Origin: an uncultured Rhizobium sp.
GTDB taxonomy: Bacteria; Pseudomonadota; Alphaproteobacteria; Rhizobiales; Rhizobiaceae
NCBI GenBank assembly: GCA_945952045.1
Contig: CAMFHE010000031.1
Coordinates: forward strand, 1 to 60,411
Reading direction: 5' to 3'
DNA length: 60,411 nt
Every line of letters begins with the position of its first letter. Position 1 is the stretch's first letter. This document shows positions 36,419-46,171 of the stretch, in pieces. Under the pieces are notes generated by a model. It had not been told where the DNA came from. It worked only from the letters and a program-made list of their open reading frames with translations, and did no database searches. The position numbers and the translations under genes are program-made.

Positions 36419-37567
36419 ATGATCACTCCATCCGACGGCCCGGTGGCGCAGTATTTTTCGACGGTGAAGACGGCGCTTTCGGGGCTCGAGGTCTATCTCT
36501 CCGATCCCGATCGCGCCAATCCCGGCAATCCGTTTCCGCCGGCGATCCTTACGCCGTTCCTGAGGCGTTTTGCCGCCTCGCTGCAATGCTGGGAAAACCG
36601 TATCGGCTTCACCGAGCATTTCCGTATTTCCCGCGCCGAAAGCGGCTTTCCGGTGTTCCAGAACGTGCTGGAGCTGGAAAAGGATCGCAACACCGCCGAA
36701 CAGCGGCTGGCCGCCATTCCCGAGGCCCAGACGCTGCGGACCGAGATGGCCGATTTCATCCTGCGCCACCGCGCTTTCCCTGAGGCGCTTCAGGCGCGCA
36801 TGGCCGAGCGCATCTATCTGGAGGCGGTGTCGAAGGGCGAGATTTTTTCGCCGGTCGTGCTGCCGGAGACGGTGCATGTCGGCGTCAACCCGAAGAACCG
36901 GCGGCCCTATTACGTCGTCGTCTGGGGCGCGTTCGACGGCTCGCAGACGTTGCCGATGATCTATATCGCGCTGATCGAGGATTCCTCTGACGATCTGGTC
37001 GACATGCTGGTCGGCGACGACGGCACGCTCGATGCGTCCGTGCAGATCCCGCTTCCGGTCGGCGGGCTGCTCAATCCGCAACTGGCGGCGCGCTTCGACG
37101 ATTTCGTTACCCGCAACAGCTCTTATGCGCTGACGCCGGCGACCATCGCCGCCAATCTCGACGCTGATTTCCCGACCCTGCATCCAAAGCAGCTGCGCCG
37201 CTTCGTGCTCGGGCCGTTCTATTCGGCAGGCATCACCGAAAACAACGACCGCATCACCGGTATCCTTTCAAAGGTGCGCAAGCCGGAAGACGCCTGGCTT
37301 CTGACCTGGACGCAGCAGGAAGTGTTTTCCCGATCGGAACGGCCGGCCGAGCGCGGCTTCTTTTCCTCCACTCCGGCGCGGCAGGAATTCCATATCGACA
37401 CCGCCAATCTTGAAGCGACGCGCATGGGCGTCAGCGCCTATGAAAAACATGCTCTGGTGCCGCACGAAGCCTATCAGGCCTTGTATGCCGCGGGTGAGGC
37501 GGCGGCGATCTTCGGCGACTACAAGGTGCATGTCATTTCCGGCAATCAGGTGATCAGCGAGGTATGA
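36419..37567 (+). CDS. Conserved protein of unknown function in the AAA operon
   Basis: A 382-residue soluble protein (no signal peptide or membrane helix) that I cannot assign to a family. It has an N-terminal helical part (VAQYFSTVKTALSGLEVYL, LRRFAASLQCWENRIGFTEH) and a central beta-rich part (NRRPYYVVVWGAFDGSQTLP, MIYIALIEDSSDDLVDMLVG). Codon use matches its neighbours. It begins 51 bases after the TelA-like gene and ends 4 bases before the ATPase gene, so it is almost certainly cotranscribed and probably functions with them. Confidence 0.85.
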   Translation: MITPSDGPVAQYFSTVKTALSGLEVYLSDPDRANPGNPFPPAILTPFLRRFAASLQCWENRIGFTEHFRISRAESGFPVFQNVLELEKDRNTAEQRLAAIPEAQTLRTEMADFILRHRAFPEALQARMAERIYLEAVSKGEIFSPVVLPETVHVGVNPKNRRPYYVVVWGAFDGSQTLPMIYIALIEDSSDDLVDMLVGDDGTLDASVQIPLPVGGLLNPQLAARFDDFVTRNSSYALTPATIAANLDADFPTLHPKQLRRFVLGPFYSAGITENNDRITGILSKVRKPEDAWLLTWTQQEVFSRSERPAERGFFSSTPARQEFHIDTANLEATRMGVSAYEKHALVPHEAYQALYAAGEAAAIFGDYKVHVISGNQVISEV

Positions 37568-37571
37568 CGTC

Positions 37572-39482
37572 ATGAGTTTGAACGCGGGCCTGACGACATT
37601 GCGCGAGGACGAAATCGCCCGCCATGTGGCGGCAGCGCAGGCGCTGGTCACGCGCTTTGCGCTGATCGAGGCCGATGGCGCACCGTCTTCCGCCCCCATC
37701 GCCGGCACCGGCCGCCGTTTCGTGCCGACCGTCTCGACGGCGGGCGTCAGGCGCACCCGCGATGTCGAGCTAACGGCGACGGTGCAAGCCGTGCATGCTG
37801 CCGATCCGCTCTTGTCGCCCGCCGGCCATATGCTGGTCTATCGCACAAGGCGCGGCGCGCAGGTGGCGCTTGCCGTTGCCGACGTGTTTGCGCGGCAGAC
37901 GGTGCTGGAAGGCTTGCAGGCGCGCAATCTCGCCGCACCCTTGGCCGGCGCCGATGCGGTGCAGTTCAAGGCCTATCTCGCAGCCGCCGGCTTCGTCGCG
38001 GCCTTCACGCTGACCGCCTATCTGCAGGCGACGCTGCCGCCCGAGGAGGGCGAGGGCATCGACGTCAACGCCCCGGACTTCCTGTTCGAGACGCCGCAGG
38101 ACGGGCTGAAAAGCATCGTCGCCGGACTTGCACGGGCGATTTCGGGTTCTGCCGACGACAAGGCGATGGCAGCGCGGGCGCGGGCCTATCTGGCGCTGAC
38201 GCAGGAAGAGCTTCTGGCGCGCAAAAGCCGCTTCCCGGAAAGCGCCGCGTTTGAGACCATGCATATCCGGCTCGATGCCGATGACGTGACGCTGAACGGG
38301 TTCGAAGCCGGCACGGGCATCAAATCCAAGCCCTTGGCGATGAGCTTCAAGAAGCCGGAGGAAATCGTCGGCAACCACATCGCCAAATACCAGGCGATGA
38401 AGCTTGCCCGCATGCTGGTGGCCTATGATTTCGACCGGCAGATGAACCCCTTCGTCGAACTCGGCGGCTTCATCTTCACCTTCATGGGCGACGGCATGCC
38501 CGGCACCGGCAAGACCATCCTCATCCAGATGATCGCCGGCCTGCTCAACGATTATTGCCAGGTGGCCGGCTACGGTTTCCATTACGAGAATTTCGGCGTC
38601 GACCAGATTTCCTCCTATCAGGGCAAATCGGGGCAGAACTGCAAGGCCTTCGTCAATGCGGTGACCAATCCGCGCGCCATCGGCTTCGGCACCATCGATG
38701 ACGTCGATCAGGTGGCGGCCAAGCGTTCCGACGACCGCGCCTCGGCCGGCCAGCAGGAGGTGACGGCGGTGCTGATGGAAAGCTTCGCCGGCGCCTCGAC
38801 CGTGGTGCGCGGCAATTGCACCTTCGGCATGTTTTCCAACCATCCGGAAGCCGTGGACGATGCGCTGCGCCAGCGCGCCGGCGCCCGCTGGCTGATTGAC
38901 GGCCCGCAGACCCGCGACGACTATATCGACATCTTCGCGTTGCTGATTGGCCGCAACCATGCGATTCCGCTCGGCGACCATACGCTTTATGCCGGTCAGT
39001 CGATCAAGACGGCGGTCAAGGCCTCCTATGACGGTCACTCGCGCCCCTCCGAGTCGGGCCTGGCGGCCGTGTGGGAGCGGTTCGAGAGCGAGAACGGCGG
39101 CATCAAGTCGCTCACGGACATCGGCAATTATCTCTACCGCATCAAGGAAGTCGAGCCGCGCTTCACCGGTCGCGCGATCAAGAACATCACCGACGCCATC
39201 AAGATGCGGGCGATGGATATCGACCTGCCGGACGAATGGTTCTCCAATCCCGAGCCCTTCCTGCACAAGAGCTATGACGAGAAGAAGCAGATGATCGAGG
39301 CGCTGCGCACGCCCATCACCCTCGACATGGTGCTGCAGGAGATCAACCGTTACGCCGATTCCGAATTCCGCTATTCCGATACCAGCGACCGCACCGCCAT
39401 CGACGAGATCGTCCGGCGCGAAAAGCAGCGGGAGCGGGCGCTGAGTGAGATCGAAGCCCTGAAGCGGGACGGCAAATGGTAG
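37572..39482 (+). CDS. AAA+ ATPase with a large N-terminal domain
   Basis: A 636-residue protein. Residues 1 to about 280 have no recognised domain. An AAA+ core follows: Walker A GDGMPGTGKT (about 306-315), Walker B IGFGTIDDVDQ (about 369-379), sensor 1 region CTFGMFSNHPEAVDD, and a possible arginine-finger LRQRAGAR. The C-terminal about 120 residues are helical (AIKNITDAIKMRAMDIDLPD). It is not a recognisable MoxR, FtsH or Clp type. It overlaps the DUF6638 gene by 7 bases. Presumably the motor of the five-gene system; its substrate is unknown. Confidence 0.88.
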   Translation: MSLNAGLTTLREDEIARHVAAAQALVTRFALIEADGAPSSAPIAGTGRRFVPTVSTAGVRRTRDVELTATVQAVHAADPLLSPAGHMLVYRTRRGAQVALAVADVFARQTVLEGLQARNLAAPLAGADAVQFKAYLAAAGFVAAFTLTAYLQATLPPEEGEGIDVNAPDFLFETPQDGLKSIVAGLARAISGSADDKAMAARARAYLALTQEELLARKSRFPESAAFETMHIRLDADDVTLNGFEAGTGIKSKPLAMSFKKPEEIVGNHIAKYQAMKLARMLVAYDFDRQMNPFVELGGFIFTFMGDGMPGTGKTILIQMIAGLLNDYCQVAGYGFHYENFGVDQISSYQGKSGQNCKAFVNAVTNPRAIGFGTIDDVDQVAAKRSDDRASAGQQEVTAVLMESFAGASTVVRGNCTFGMFSNHPEAVDDALRQRAGARWLIDGPQTRDDYIDIFALLIGRNHAIPLGDHTLYAGQSIKTAVKASYDGHSRPSESGLAAVWERFESENGGIKSLTDIGNYLYRIKEVEPRFTGRAIKNITDAIKMRAMDIDLPDEWFSNPEPFLHKSYDEKKQMIEALRTPITLDMVLQEINRYADSEFRYSDTSDRTAIDEIVRREKQRERALSEIEALKRDGKW

Positions 39483-40777
39483 ACCGCCTGTTCGAGGCCG
39501 AATTGATCTATGGGCGGCTGCTGGAGATATCGGAGCCGCATCTGGTGGCGCGCTACAACAAGGCGCTGGCCGGCTTCGGCATGCGCCCGACGGCGCTCAC
39601 AACATTCCGCATCGACATGACCGGTTTCTCGCCGGAGATTGCCGACGAATTCGGCGATCAGGACTATCTCGACCCCAACCGCGTCAACCGCCGTTTCGTC
39701 ATCCTGACGCCGGAGCAGGAAAACCTGCCGGTCGTCCATACCAGCTTTTCCAATACGGGCGGGCTGATGCATGAATTCTTCGAGGCCAACCGGCGGGCGA
39801 TCCATGCGGTGACCATCAAGGATGCGCTCTATGGCGAGATCGAGGATTCGGTCTCGGTGGTCGATAGTCTCGAAGATCTTCTGTCGATCAACGAGGTGAG
39901 TTTCCGCGTGCTTTCGGCCGAGGATCTGCTCGGCAAGGCCGGCGAATTGCGCCAGCTCGTCGACCGCCTGACCTCCGAGCCGGACGCCTGGCGCGACGAC
40001 ACCATGCTGACCCGTATGGTGGAACTGGCGCAGGTGACCGGCGACATCCGCCAGAACGCGCTGGTGCCCGATCAGCTGGTTTTTCGCCACGACGTGTTCT
40101 GGGCCAATCATTTCGGCGGCGTCTATGTCTTTCTCGACGGCAAGGCGACGACTGTCATCTGCGATCCCGCCGCCCCCGGCTTCCGCCGCTCGCGGCCCTG
40201 GCAGGTCGCCTATATTTCCTTGCGCGATCCGGCGACCATCTATGATTTCCTGGTGCGCACAGGCCGCATCGATCTGCCGCGCGCAAGCTGGGTGGAAGGC
40301 TCCGGCCTGCTCAAGCATCGCGCCGAGATGATCGTGCGTGGCCTCGTGCATCGCGCGCAGCCCGACGTCGATCTGGATACCGTCGATGCCATCTGGCTGC
40401 AGACCTGGATGCATCGCAATGCAGCGCTTGTGTCGAAGGACGGCGCCTATCCTTTCCTGATGGAGGCGCTGCGCAATATCGCCATTTCGGGCGAACTGAA
40501 GATGGCGGATGTGCCGCCGGCCTTTCGCTTCCTCGTCGTGCGCGCCCGGCCCGATCATCCCGACCGCTGGCTGGTCAGCCAGTTGATCAGCGAGATGGTG
40601 CCGGCCGATTTTGTCTCGCGCTTTGTCTTCGACAAGGAAGGTTTCTACCGTTCCTATGACAGCATGGCCGACATGATGCGCAAGCATGTTGTCAACGTGC
40701 TGGCGAACACTTACCTGAAAGACAAGAGAGCGTTCCGGATGCGCCTCTACGGACTTGGAGAGGATGACCATGCTTGA
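39476..40777 (+). CDS. DUF6638-like protein in the AAA operon
   Basis: A 433-residue protein without signal peptide or clear membrane helix, which I place in DUF6638 on overall appearance only. Features: YNKALAGFGMRPTALTTFRI, FVILTPEQENLPVVHTSFSN, DVFWANHFGGVYVFLDGKAT, and a C-terminal helical end MADMMRKHVVNVLANTYLKD. Start and stop overlap the neighbours by 7 and 8 bases, so translation is coupled to the ATPase and to the DUF2333 gene. Function unknown. Confidence 0.85.
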   Translation: MVDRLFEAELIYGRLLEISEPHLVARYNKALAGFGMRPTALTTFRIDMTGFSPEIADEFGDQDYLDPNRVNRRFVILTPEQENLPVVHTSFSNTGGLMHEFFEANRRAIHAVTIKDALYGEIEDSVSVVDSLEDLLSINEVSFRVLSAEDLLGKAGELRQLVDRLTSEPDAWRDDTMLTRMVELAQVTGDIRQNALVPDQLVFRHDVFWANHFGGVYVFLDGKATTVICDPAAPGFRRSRPWQVAYISLRDPATIYDFLVRTGRIDLPRASWVEGSGLLKHRAEMIVRGLVHRAQPDVDLDTVDAIWLQTWMHRNAALVSKDGAYPFLMEALRNIAISGELKMADVPPAFRFLVVRARPDHPDRWLVSQLISEMVPADFVSRFVFDKEGFYRSYDSMADMMRKHVVNVLANTYLKDKRAFRMRLYGLGEDDHA

Positions 40778-41888
40778 TCCGATCATCGCCTTCTTCGTGC
40801 GCGTGTTCAGCGCCATCGGCAGGGGGCTCGGCATGTTCGTCGCCTGGCTGTTATGGCCATTCCTGGCGGCGCATGGTTGGTATCGCCGCCGCTCCTGGGT
40901 CATTCGCGGGCCGGTGCTGGCGATCCTGGCGCTGCTGATCGTCTCCTATGGTTATTTCATCTGGCAGACGCAGGTCTGGACCAACTTCAACACCAATATG
41001 GTGGATAATTACGGGCTGGCCCAGCGCAAGGTGCCAGCGGGGGCCGAACTGCCGGCGGCGGAAGGGCAGGCCAAGACCTGCCAGCGCTCGGCCGTCGTCG
41101 ATGTCGCGGCGGATCTGACCGATTTCAACGTCAACCAGAACGCCTGGATCTCGTCCATGCTGCTTTACCGGCTGGGCTTCTTCGGCATGGATTGGGATCA
41201 CACGCCCTTCCTCGACAACAAGGCCTCGTTCCAGCGCGGCGTCAACCAGGCGGTGCGCCGCACGTCGGTCGAGCTTGTCGATGCTCTGGGCCGCATGCGC
41301 GGCACCTCCAGCATCAACAACAACTTGCAGGATGCGCGCGGCAACATCCAGTTCGACGAATTCTCCTGGTATTTCGGCCTGCAGCCTTTCGGCCCGAAGA
41401 CGCCGACGCCGAGCTATTATCGCGCTGCGATCAAGAGCCTGCGCGCCTTCAACGGCGAGCTTGCCTCCTGCGCCGCGGTCTTCGACGGCCGCTCCGACAA
41501 CCTGCTGCAATTCGTCGACCGCATCGCCAACGATCTCGGCAACACCGCCTCGATCCTGCGCGATCGTTCGGAGAACTATAACGGCGGGTGGTTCGATACG
41601 CGCGCCGACGACCGCTTCTGGTTTGCCTATGGCCAGCTCTACGGCTATTACGCCATCCTTTCGGCGGCCCAGGCCGATTTTTCGCAGGTGATCGCGGAAC
41701 GCAACCTGACGCCGATCTGGAACGATACGATGACGCAGTTCAAGGCTGCCTTGCGCATTCAGCCGCTCATCATCTCCAATGGCGAGGAAGACGGCTGGAT
41801 CATGCCGACGCATCTGGCGACGATGGGATTTTATATCCTGCGCGTGCGCTCGGGTCTCGTCGAAGTCCGCTCGATCCTCGATCGTTGA
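40770..41888 (+). CDS. DUF2333-family inner-membrane protein
   Basis: A 372-residue protein with hydrophobic segments near the N terminus (IGRGLGMFVAWLLWPFLAAHG and VLAILALLIVSYGYFIW), then a soluble domain that would face the periplasm: TDFNVNQNAWISSMLLYRLG, FFGMDWDHTPFLDNKASFQRG, FSWYFGLQPFGPKTPTPSYY. This matches DUF2333. The start at 40770 has GGAGAGG upstream; ATG 40764 is the alternative. It is the last gene of the operon and the only membrane-anchored member, so it may tie the ATPase module to the envelope. Confidence 0.87.
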   Translation: MLDPIIAFFVRVFSAIGRGLGMFVAWLLWPFLAAHGWYRRRSWVIRGPVLAILALLIVSYGYFIWQTQVWTNFNTNMVDNYGLAQRKVPAGAELPAAEGQAKTCQRSAVVDVAADLTDFNVNQNAWISSMLLYRLGFFGMDWDHTPFLDNKASFQRGVNQAVRRTSVELVDALGRMRGTSSINNNLQDARGNIQFDEFSWYFGLQPFGPKTPTPSYYRAAIKSLRAFNGELASCAAVFDGRSDNLLQFVDRIANDLGNTASILRDRSENYNGGWFDTRADDRFWFAYGQLYGYYAILSAAQADFSQVIAERNLTPIWNDTMTQFKAALRIQPLIISNGEEDGWIMPTHLATMGFYILRVRSGLVEVRSILDR

Positions 41889-41910
41889 GGCAGGTCCTGA
41901 ATGGAGCGGA

Positions 41911-42363
41911 TCAATCGTCGGCGAAGGCGACGAACTGGCGCAGGTCGTTCAGTTCGTAGGTGACGCCGACGATTTCTCCGACAGGCCGTTCCTTGTGACG
42001 CCGAAAGCTGGCGACCGAGCGGACGAACTTGTAGGTGTCGCCGTCCAGCACCCGGTAAAGATTGTGGTAGCCGACGCAATCCTTGCTCGCCCGCTCATAG
42101 GTTTCCATCAGCACCGTCAGGTCGTCGGGATGAATGCGCGCGGTCACCGCGACCATGTTCATTGGGCCGGTGGTATATTCGAGTCCGAAAATATCGAAGG
42201 TGGCCGCGGAGGCGAAGAAATGACCGGTCGCCAGATCGAAGCGCCAGATGCCGAAGCGGCGATAGGCCGAGACCAGATCGACAATATCGCGATCGGAGAC
42301 GCCAAGCCGTTGCTGGTCATCGATCGCAAGCGGAATCCCATGGCTTTCATGCTGCTGTAACAC
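41911..42363 (-). CDS. PAS-domain protein
   Basis: A 150-residue protein, essentially one PAS_3-like domain: FGIWRFDLATGHFFASAATF, DIFGLEY, ARIHPDDLTVLMETYERA, YHNLYRVLDGDTYKFVRSV and VGVTYELNDLR. No output domain is attached. The start is set at GTG 42363 (GGGGGA upstream); a longer frame from 42489 would overlap the LuxR gene. It lies 68 bases after the LuxR gene on the same strand and may modulate it. Sensory ligand unknown. Confidence 0.75.
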   Translation of the reverse strand: MLQQHESHGIPLAIDDQQRLGVSDRDIVDLVSAYRRFGIWRFDLATGHFFASAATFDIFGLEYTTGPMNMVAVTARIHPDDLTVLMETYERASKDCVGYHNLYRVLDGDTYKFVRSVASFRRHKERPVGEIVGVTYELNDLRQFVAFADD

Positions 42364-42431
42364 GCTGTCCCCCGTCTCGACGCGGTCGTCCGGATACGCG
42401 ATCTGGAACCTGCTACCTCTGCGGGCGGAAC

Positions 42432-43163
42432 TCAGGCGATCAGCTTCAGCCGGATCGCCTTTGCGACCAATTGCGTCCTGTTCACGCAATCGAGCTTTTT
42501 GATGGCATTGTTGAGGTAGGCGTTCACGGTATGGTCGGACAAGGACAGGATTTGGCCAATTTCCGCCGAAGTCTTTCCTTGCGCCGTCCAGCGCACCACT
42601 TCAAGCTCGCGCGCCGACAGCGCATGCAGCACAGCCGGCTCGCGGGGGCGGACCGTCGCATAGGCCTCGAAGGCATAGAGCGAAACCATCGTCAGGGCAT
42701 TGAGTTCGGCCATCTGCAAGCAATCGCGGTCGCCATCATAGCGCAGCAGCAGTCGCTCCCCGTCGAGGCCGGTCATGGAGACGACAACACCCATCGTCAC
42801 GCCGTGGCTGAGCACGAAGCCGGCGAACGCCTGCCAATCGGCCGACTTTTCCCCCGGCGTCACGCTTTTCAGCGTCCAAGTTTGCGGCAGCAGCGAGCTT
42901 TGCAACTGTTCTGAAATGGGACAGATAGGCAAAAGCCCGTGGCGGTCGAAATCGCGGAAGAATTGTGGCGGGTGCGTCGTTTCGATCACCAGCGCGGCGA
43001 TGTCCCGGTCGTCGGGGCCGGGCAGGCGCATCAGCGTTGCATGATGCAGCGAGAAGGCGGCGGCGATTCGCCTCAGCCCCTCAGCAAAAGCCTTGCAGGT
43101 TCTCACCGAGGAAAGCTCGGTAATCAACAATGACTGCCGGTCCTGAAAATTCATCAATGTCAT
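42432..43163 (-). CDS. LuxR-family transcriptional regulator (solo)
   Basis: A 243-residue regulator with an N-terminal autoinducer-binding-like domain (about 15-160) and a C-terminal LuxR HTH: LSARELEVVRWTAQGKTSAE, IGQILSLSDHTVNAYLNNAI, KKLDCVNRTQLVAKAIRL. The classical acyl-homoserine-lactone residues of the N-terminal domain are not clearly all present, and no luxI gene is nearby, so it is a solo that may sense another ligand. It is followed by the PAS protein gene. Confidence 0.88.
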   Translation of the reverse strand: MTLMNFQDRQSLLITELSSVRTCKAFAEGLRRIAAAFSLHHATLMRLPGPDDRDIAALVIETTHPPQFFRDFDRHGLLPICPISEQLQSSLLPQTWTLKSVTPGEKSADWQAFAGFVLSHGVTMGVVVSMTGLDGERLLLRYDGDRDCLQMAELNALTMVSLYAFEAYATVRPREPAVLHALSARELEVVRWTAQGKTSAEIGQILSLSDHTVNAYLNNAIKKLDCVNRTQLVAKAIRLKLIA

Positions 43164-43278
43164 TGCGTTGGCGTTTCGACGGGTTGGATGTTACCGCTAA
43201 CAAAAATGCCGCCCGGCGGTCAATAGAAAGCTCCCGACATGCACGTCTCTTGCTTAATGCATGATTGTGACATGGGGC

Positions 43279-43803
43279 TTACTCCGCCTCGGCCGCCTTC
43301 GGTTCCGCCTTGCCCTTGGCCATCAGCCGCTCAAGAAAACCCAGCATCACGGCGGAAACGACGAAAGCGAGGTGAATGATGGTGTACCACATCAGCTTGC
43401 TGTCTGTGTACTGATTGGCATTGAGGAAAATCTGCAGGAGATGGATCGAGGAAATCGCCACGATGGAGGAGGCGACCTTGATCTTCAGGCTGCCGGCATC
43501 GAGCTTGCCGAGGAAGGAGACCGAATCGCCGGCTTCGTCGAAGCGGCTAACGAAATTCTCGTATCCCGAGATCATCACCATGACGACCAGGCTTGCCACC
43601 AGCGCCGCATCGATCAGGCCGAGCATGGCGAGAATCATCTCCGCCTCGTCATACTGAAAGACGTTGGTCGCCACCTTCAGGAACTTGTAGCCGAAGGAGA
43701 GAGCATAGACCGCCAGCGCCGCCGCAAGGCCGAGATAGAAGGCCACCAGAATCCAACGGCTCGAGAGGATGATCCGCTCGATGAGCAGTTCCAGCGCTTT
43801 CAT
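43279..43803 (-). CDS. UPF0114 (YqhA-like) membrane protein
   Basis: A 174-residue membrane protein of the UPF0114/TIGR00645 family: MKALELLIERIILSSRWILV, then YKFLKVATNVFQYDEAEMIL, LVVMVMISGYENFVSRFDE and SIHLLQIFLNANQYTDSKLM. About four helices; function unknown. The ATG at 43803 fits the family start; an ATG two codons earlier (43809) is possible. It is divergent from fhs. Confidence 0.92.
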   Translation of the reverse strand: MKALELLIERIILSSRWILVAFYLGLAAALAVYALSFGYKFLKVATNVFQYDEAEMILAMLGLIDAALVASLVVMVMISGYENFVSRFDEAGDSVSFLGKLDAGSLKIKVASSIVAISSIHLLQIFLNANQYTDSKLMWYTIIHLAFVVSAVMLGFLERLMAKGKAEPKAAEAE

Positions 43804-44031
43804 GGTCATGTCTCCGGGGCAGGCGGTCACAGCGATCTTGCCCCAGCTTTTTAGAGGCCGGCATTTTGCCATGCAACAATTTTTGCCGCTGCGAAGCGAC
43901 GATTTGCGAGTGGACCTGTCGGTCTTAAAATGAAAAATGTCGCAAATGAGAAAGATATTGACTTGAACCGGCGCGGGTTGCGTCGAGGCTTGGCCGCTAA
44001 ATTCTGGCGGGAGATAAAGGGAGGATCGTCC

Positions 44032-45711
44032 ATGACGGATGTGAAGTCGGATATCGAAATCGCACGCGCCGCAACAAAAAAGCCGATCCTGGACATCGGC
44101 GCAGCTCTCGGCATCGGGGCCGAGCACCTTCTGCCCTATGGGCATGACAAGGCCAAGATCGGGGCGGATTTCATCGCCGCCCAGCGTGGGCGGCCGGATG
44201 GCAAGCTGATCCTCGTCACCGCCATCAATCCGACCCCGGCCGGCGAAGGCAAGACCACGACGACGGTCGGCCTCGGCGACGGTCTGAACCGCATCGGCAA
44301 GAAGACCGTCGTGTGCATCCGCGAGGCCTCGCTCGGCCCCTGCTTCGGCGTCAAGGGGGGCGCTGCCGGCGGCGGTTATGCCCAGGTTGTGCCGATGGAA
44401 GACATCAACCTGCATTTCACTGGCGATTTCCATGCCATCACCGCGGCGCATAACCTGCTGGCGGCGCTGATCGACAACCACATCTACTGGGGAAACGAAG
44501 AGAATATCGATATTCGCCGCATCGCCTGGCGGCGGGTGATGGACATGAACGACCGTGCGCTGCGCGATATCGTCTGTTCGCTCGGCGGCGTCGCCAACGG
44601 TTTTCCGCGCGAGAACGGCTTCGATATCACGGTCGCGTCGGAGGTGATGGCTATCCTCTGTCTTGCCACGGATTTGCGCGATCTGGAGCGGCGGCTCGGC
44701 AATATCATCATTGCCTATCGCCGCGACCGAACGCCTGTTTATGCCCGCGACATCAAGGCGGACGGGGCGATGGCGGTGCTTTTGAAGGACGCGATGCAGC
44801 CGAACCTGGTGCAGACGCTGGAAAACAATCCCGCCTTCGTGCATGGCGGTCCCTTCGCCAACATCGCCCATGGCTGCAATTCCGTCATCGCCACGACGAC
44901 GGCCTTGAAGCTCGCCGATTACGTGGTCACCGAAGCCGGTTTCGGGGCCGATCTGGGAGCGGAGAAATTCTTCGACATCAAATGCCGTAAAGCCGGGCTG
45001 AAGCCGGCGGCCGCCGTCATCGTCGCGACCGCGCGCGCCATGAAGATGAACGGCGGCGTGAAGAAGGACGATCTCGGCCGCGAGAATGTTGAGGCGATCG
45101 TCCGCGGCTGCGCCAATCTCGGCCGCCATATCCAGAACGTCAAGAAATTCGGCGTGCCCGTCGTCGTCGCCATCAATCATTTCACCTCGGATACGCCGGC
45201 CGAAATCCAGGCGATCAAGGAGTACGTGGCAAAGCTCGGCACGGAGGCGATCCTCTGCCGGCATTGGGCGCAAGGTTCGGCCGGGATCGAGGAACTGGCG
45301 CGCAAGGTGGCGGAGCTGGCTGAGGCCGGGCACTCGCAATTCGCGCCGCTCTATCCCGACGACATGCCGCTGTTCCACAAGATCGAGACCGTCGCCAAGT
45401 CGATCTACCATGCCGGCGCCGTCATCGCCGACAAGGCGGTGCGCGACCAGCTGCGCGCCTGGGAGGAGCAGGGCTATGGGCACCTGCCGATCTGCATGGC
45501 GAAGACGCAATATTCCTTTTCGACCGACCCCAACCTGCGCGGCGCGCCGGAAGGGCACACCGTGCCGGTGCGCGAGGTGCGCCTGTCGGCGGGTGCGGGC
45601 TTCGTCGTCGTCATCACCGGCGAGATCATGACCATGCCGGGTCTGCCGAAAGTGCCGTCGGCGGAAAAGATCTTCCTCAACGAGCAGGGCTATATCGAAG
45701 GCCTGTTCTGA
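44032..45711 (+). CDS. fhs: Formate--tetrahydrofolate ligase
   Basis: A 559-residue enzyme making 10-formyl-THF from formate, THF and ATP, feeding one-carbon metabolism. The ATP loop is [18 protein letters not shown]; other family segments are [51 protein letters not shown] and [11 protein letters not shown]. The start at 44032 has GGGAGG upstream; the longer frame from 43930 lacks similarity. Length is normal. It has its own strong terminator and is monocistronic. Confidence 0.96.
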   Translation: MTDVKSDIEIARAATKKPILDIGAALGIGAEHLLPYGHDKAKIGADFIAAQRGRPDGKLILVTAINPTPAGEGKTTTTVGLGDGLNRIGKKTVVCIREASLGPCFGVKGGAAGGGYAQVVPMEDINLHFTGDFHAITAAHNLLAALIDNHIYWGNEENIDIRRIAWRRVMDMNDRALRDIVCSLGGVANGFPRENGFDITVASEVMAILCLATDLRDLERRLGNIIIAYRRDRTPVYARDIKADGAMAVLLKDAMQPNLVQTLENNPAFVHGGPFANIAHGCNSVIATTTALKLADYVVTEAGFGADLGAEKFFDIKCRKAGLKPAAAVIVATARAMKMNGGVKKDDLGRENVEAIVRGCANLGRHIQNVKKFGVPVVVAINHFTSDTPAEIQAIKEYVAKLGTEAILCRHWAQGSAGIEELARKVAELAEAGHSQFAPLYPDDMPLFHKIETVAKSIYHAGAVIADKAVRDQLRAWEEQGYGHLPICMAKTQYSFSTDPNLRGAPEGHTVPVREVRLSAGAGFVVVITGEIMTMPGLPKVPSAEKIFLNEQGYIEGLF

Positions 45712-45728
45712 CAGCCTTGTGAAACAGG

Positions 45729-45764
45729 ACGCCGCAGCCGGTTCGAGCCTGGCTGCGGCGTTTT
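45729..45764 (+). terminator. Rho-independent terminator of fhs
   Basis: Perfect 11-base stem ACGCCGCAGCC/GGCTGCGGCGT (45729-45739 and 45751-45761) with an 11-base loop and TTTT. Confidence 0.9.
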
Positions 45765-45835
45765 GGTTAATTGAATGTTAATTAATGTACGCGAGAGTAC
45801 CGAAATCATCTACCGGTCCATCGAAGGGAAAAATC

Positions 45836-46171
45836 ATGGTGGGATCGATTTCCAGTACCTCGCTTCTGTCGTCATCGAGCAGCTCCGGCAGCACGCTGTC
45901 CAGCGCTGCCAGCGTCAAGGCGCAGAAGGCAGAGCTCGAAGCGCAGATCGCGGCCAAGCAGACAGCGCTTGGCGAAGCCAAGGACGACACCGCTAAGGCC
46001 GATATCGAAAAGGAGATCGCGGCGCTGAAGGCGCAGCTTGCCGCCCTCAAGGCCAATGAGAAGACCGAGGCCAAGCAGGCCGAGGCGCAGCCGAAGCAGG
46101 AACAGTCGAAGATCGGCACCCGCAATTTCAGCGACGACGATCCCTTCGGCGACCGCACGCTTTACGTCTGA
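45836..46171 (+). CDS. FlxA-like small coiled-coil protein
   Basis: A 111-residue protein: Ser-rich N terminus (MVGSISSTSLLSSSSSSGST), a coiled coil of about 60 residues rich in Ala/Lys/Glu (KAELEAQIAAKQTALGEAKD, EIAALKAQLAALKANEK), and a polar tail ending DDDPFGDRTLYV. This matches FlxA-like proteins. AAGGGAAAAA precedes the ATG at 45836; an upstream ATG at 45785 lacks one. No signal peptide. The last 10 bases overlap the convergent TetR gene. Function unknown. Confidence 0.75.
   Translation: MVGSISSTSLLSSSSSSGSTLSSAASVKAQKAELEAQIAAKQTALGEAKDDTAKADIEKEIAALKAQLAALKANEKTEAKQAEAQPKQEQSKIGTRNFSDDDPFGDRTLYV

Noticed and set aside
35288..37183. A 631-codon minus-strand frame opposite the first two genes of the AAA operon
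   Set aside because: No family similarity; the plus-strand genes have ribosome binding sites and tight spacing.
43902..43947. Inverted repeat ATTTGCGA / TCGCAAAT upstream of fhs
   Set aside because: Only 8 bases with a 30-base gap and no known operator match; could be chance.
45729..45761. tRNA-like T-loop sequence GGTTCGAGCC
   Set aside because: It is the loop of the fhs terminator hairpin; no acceptor, D or anticodon arms surround it.
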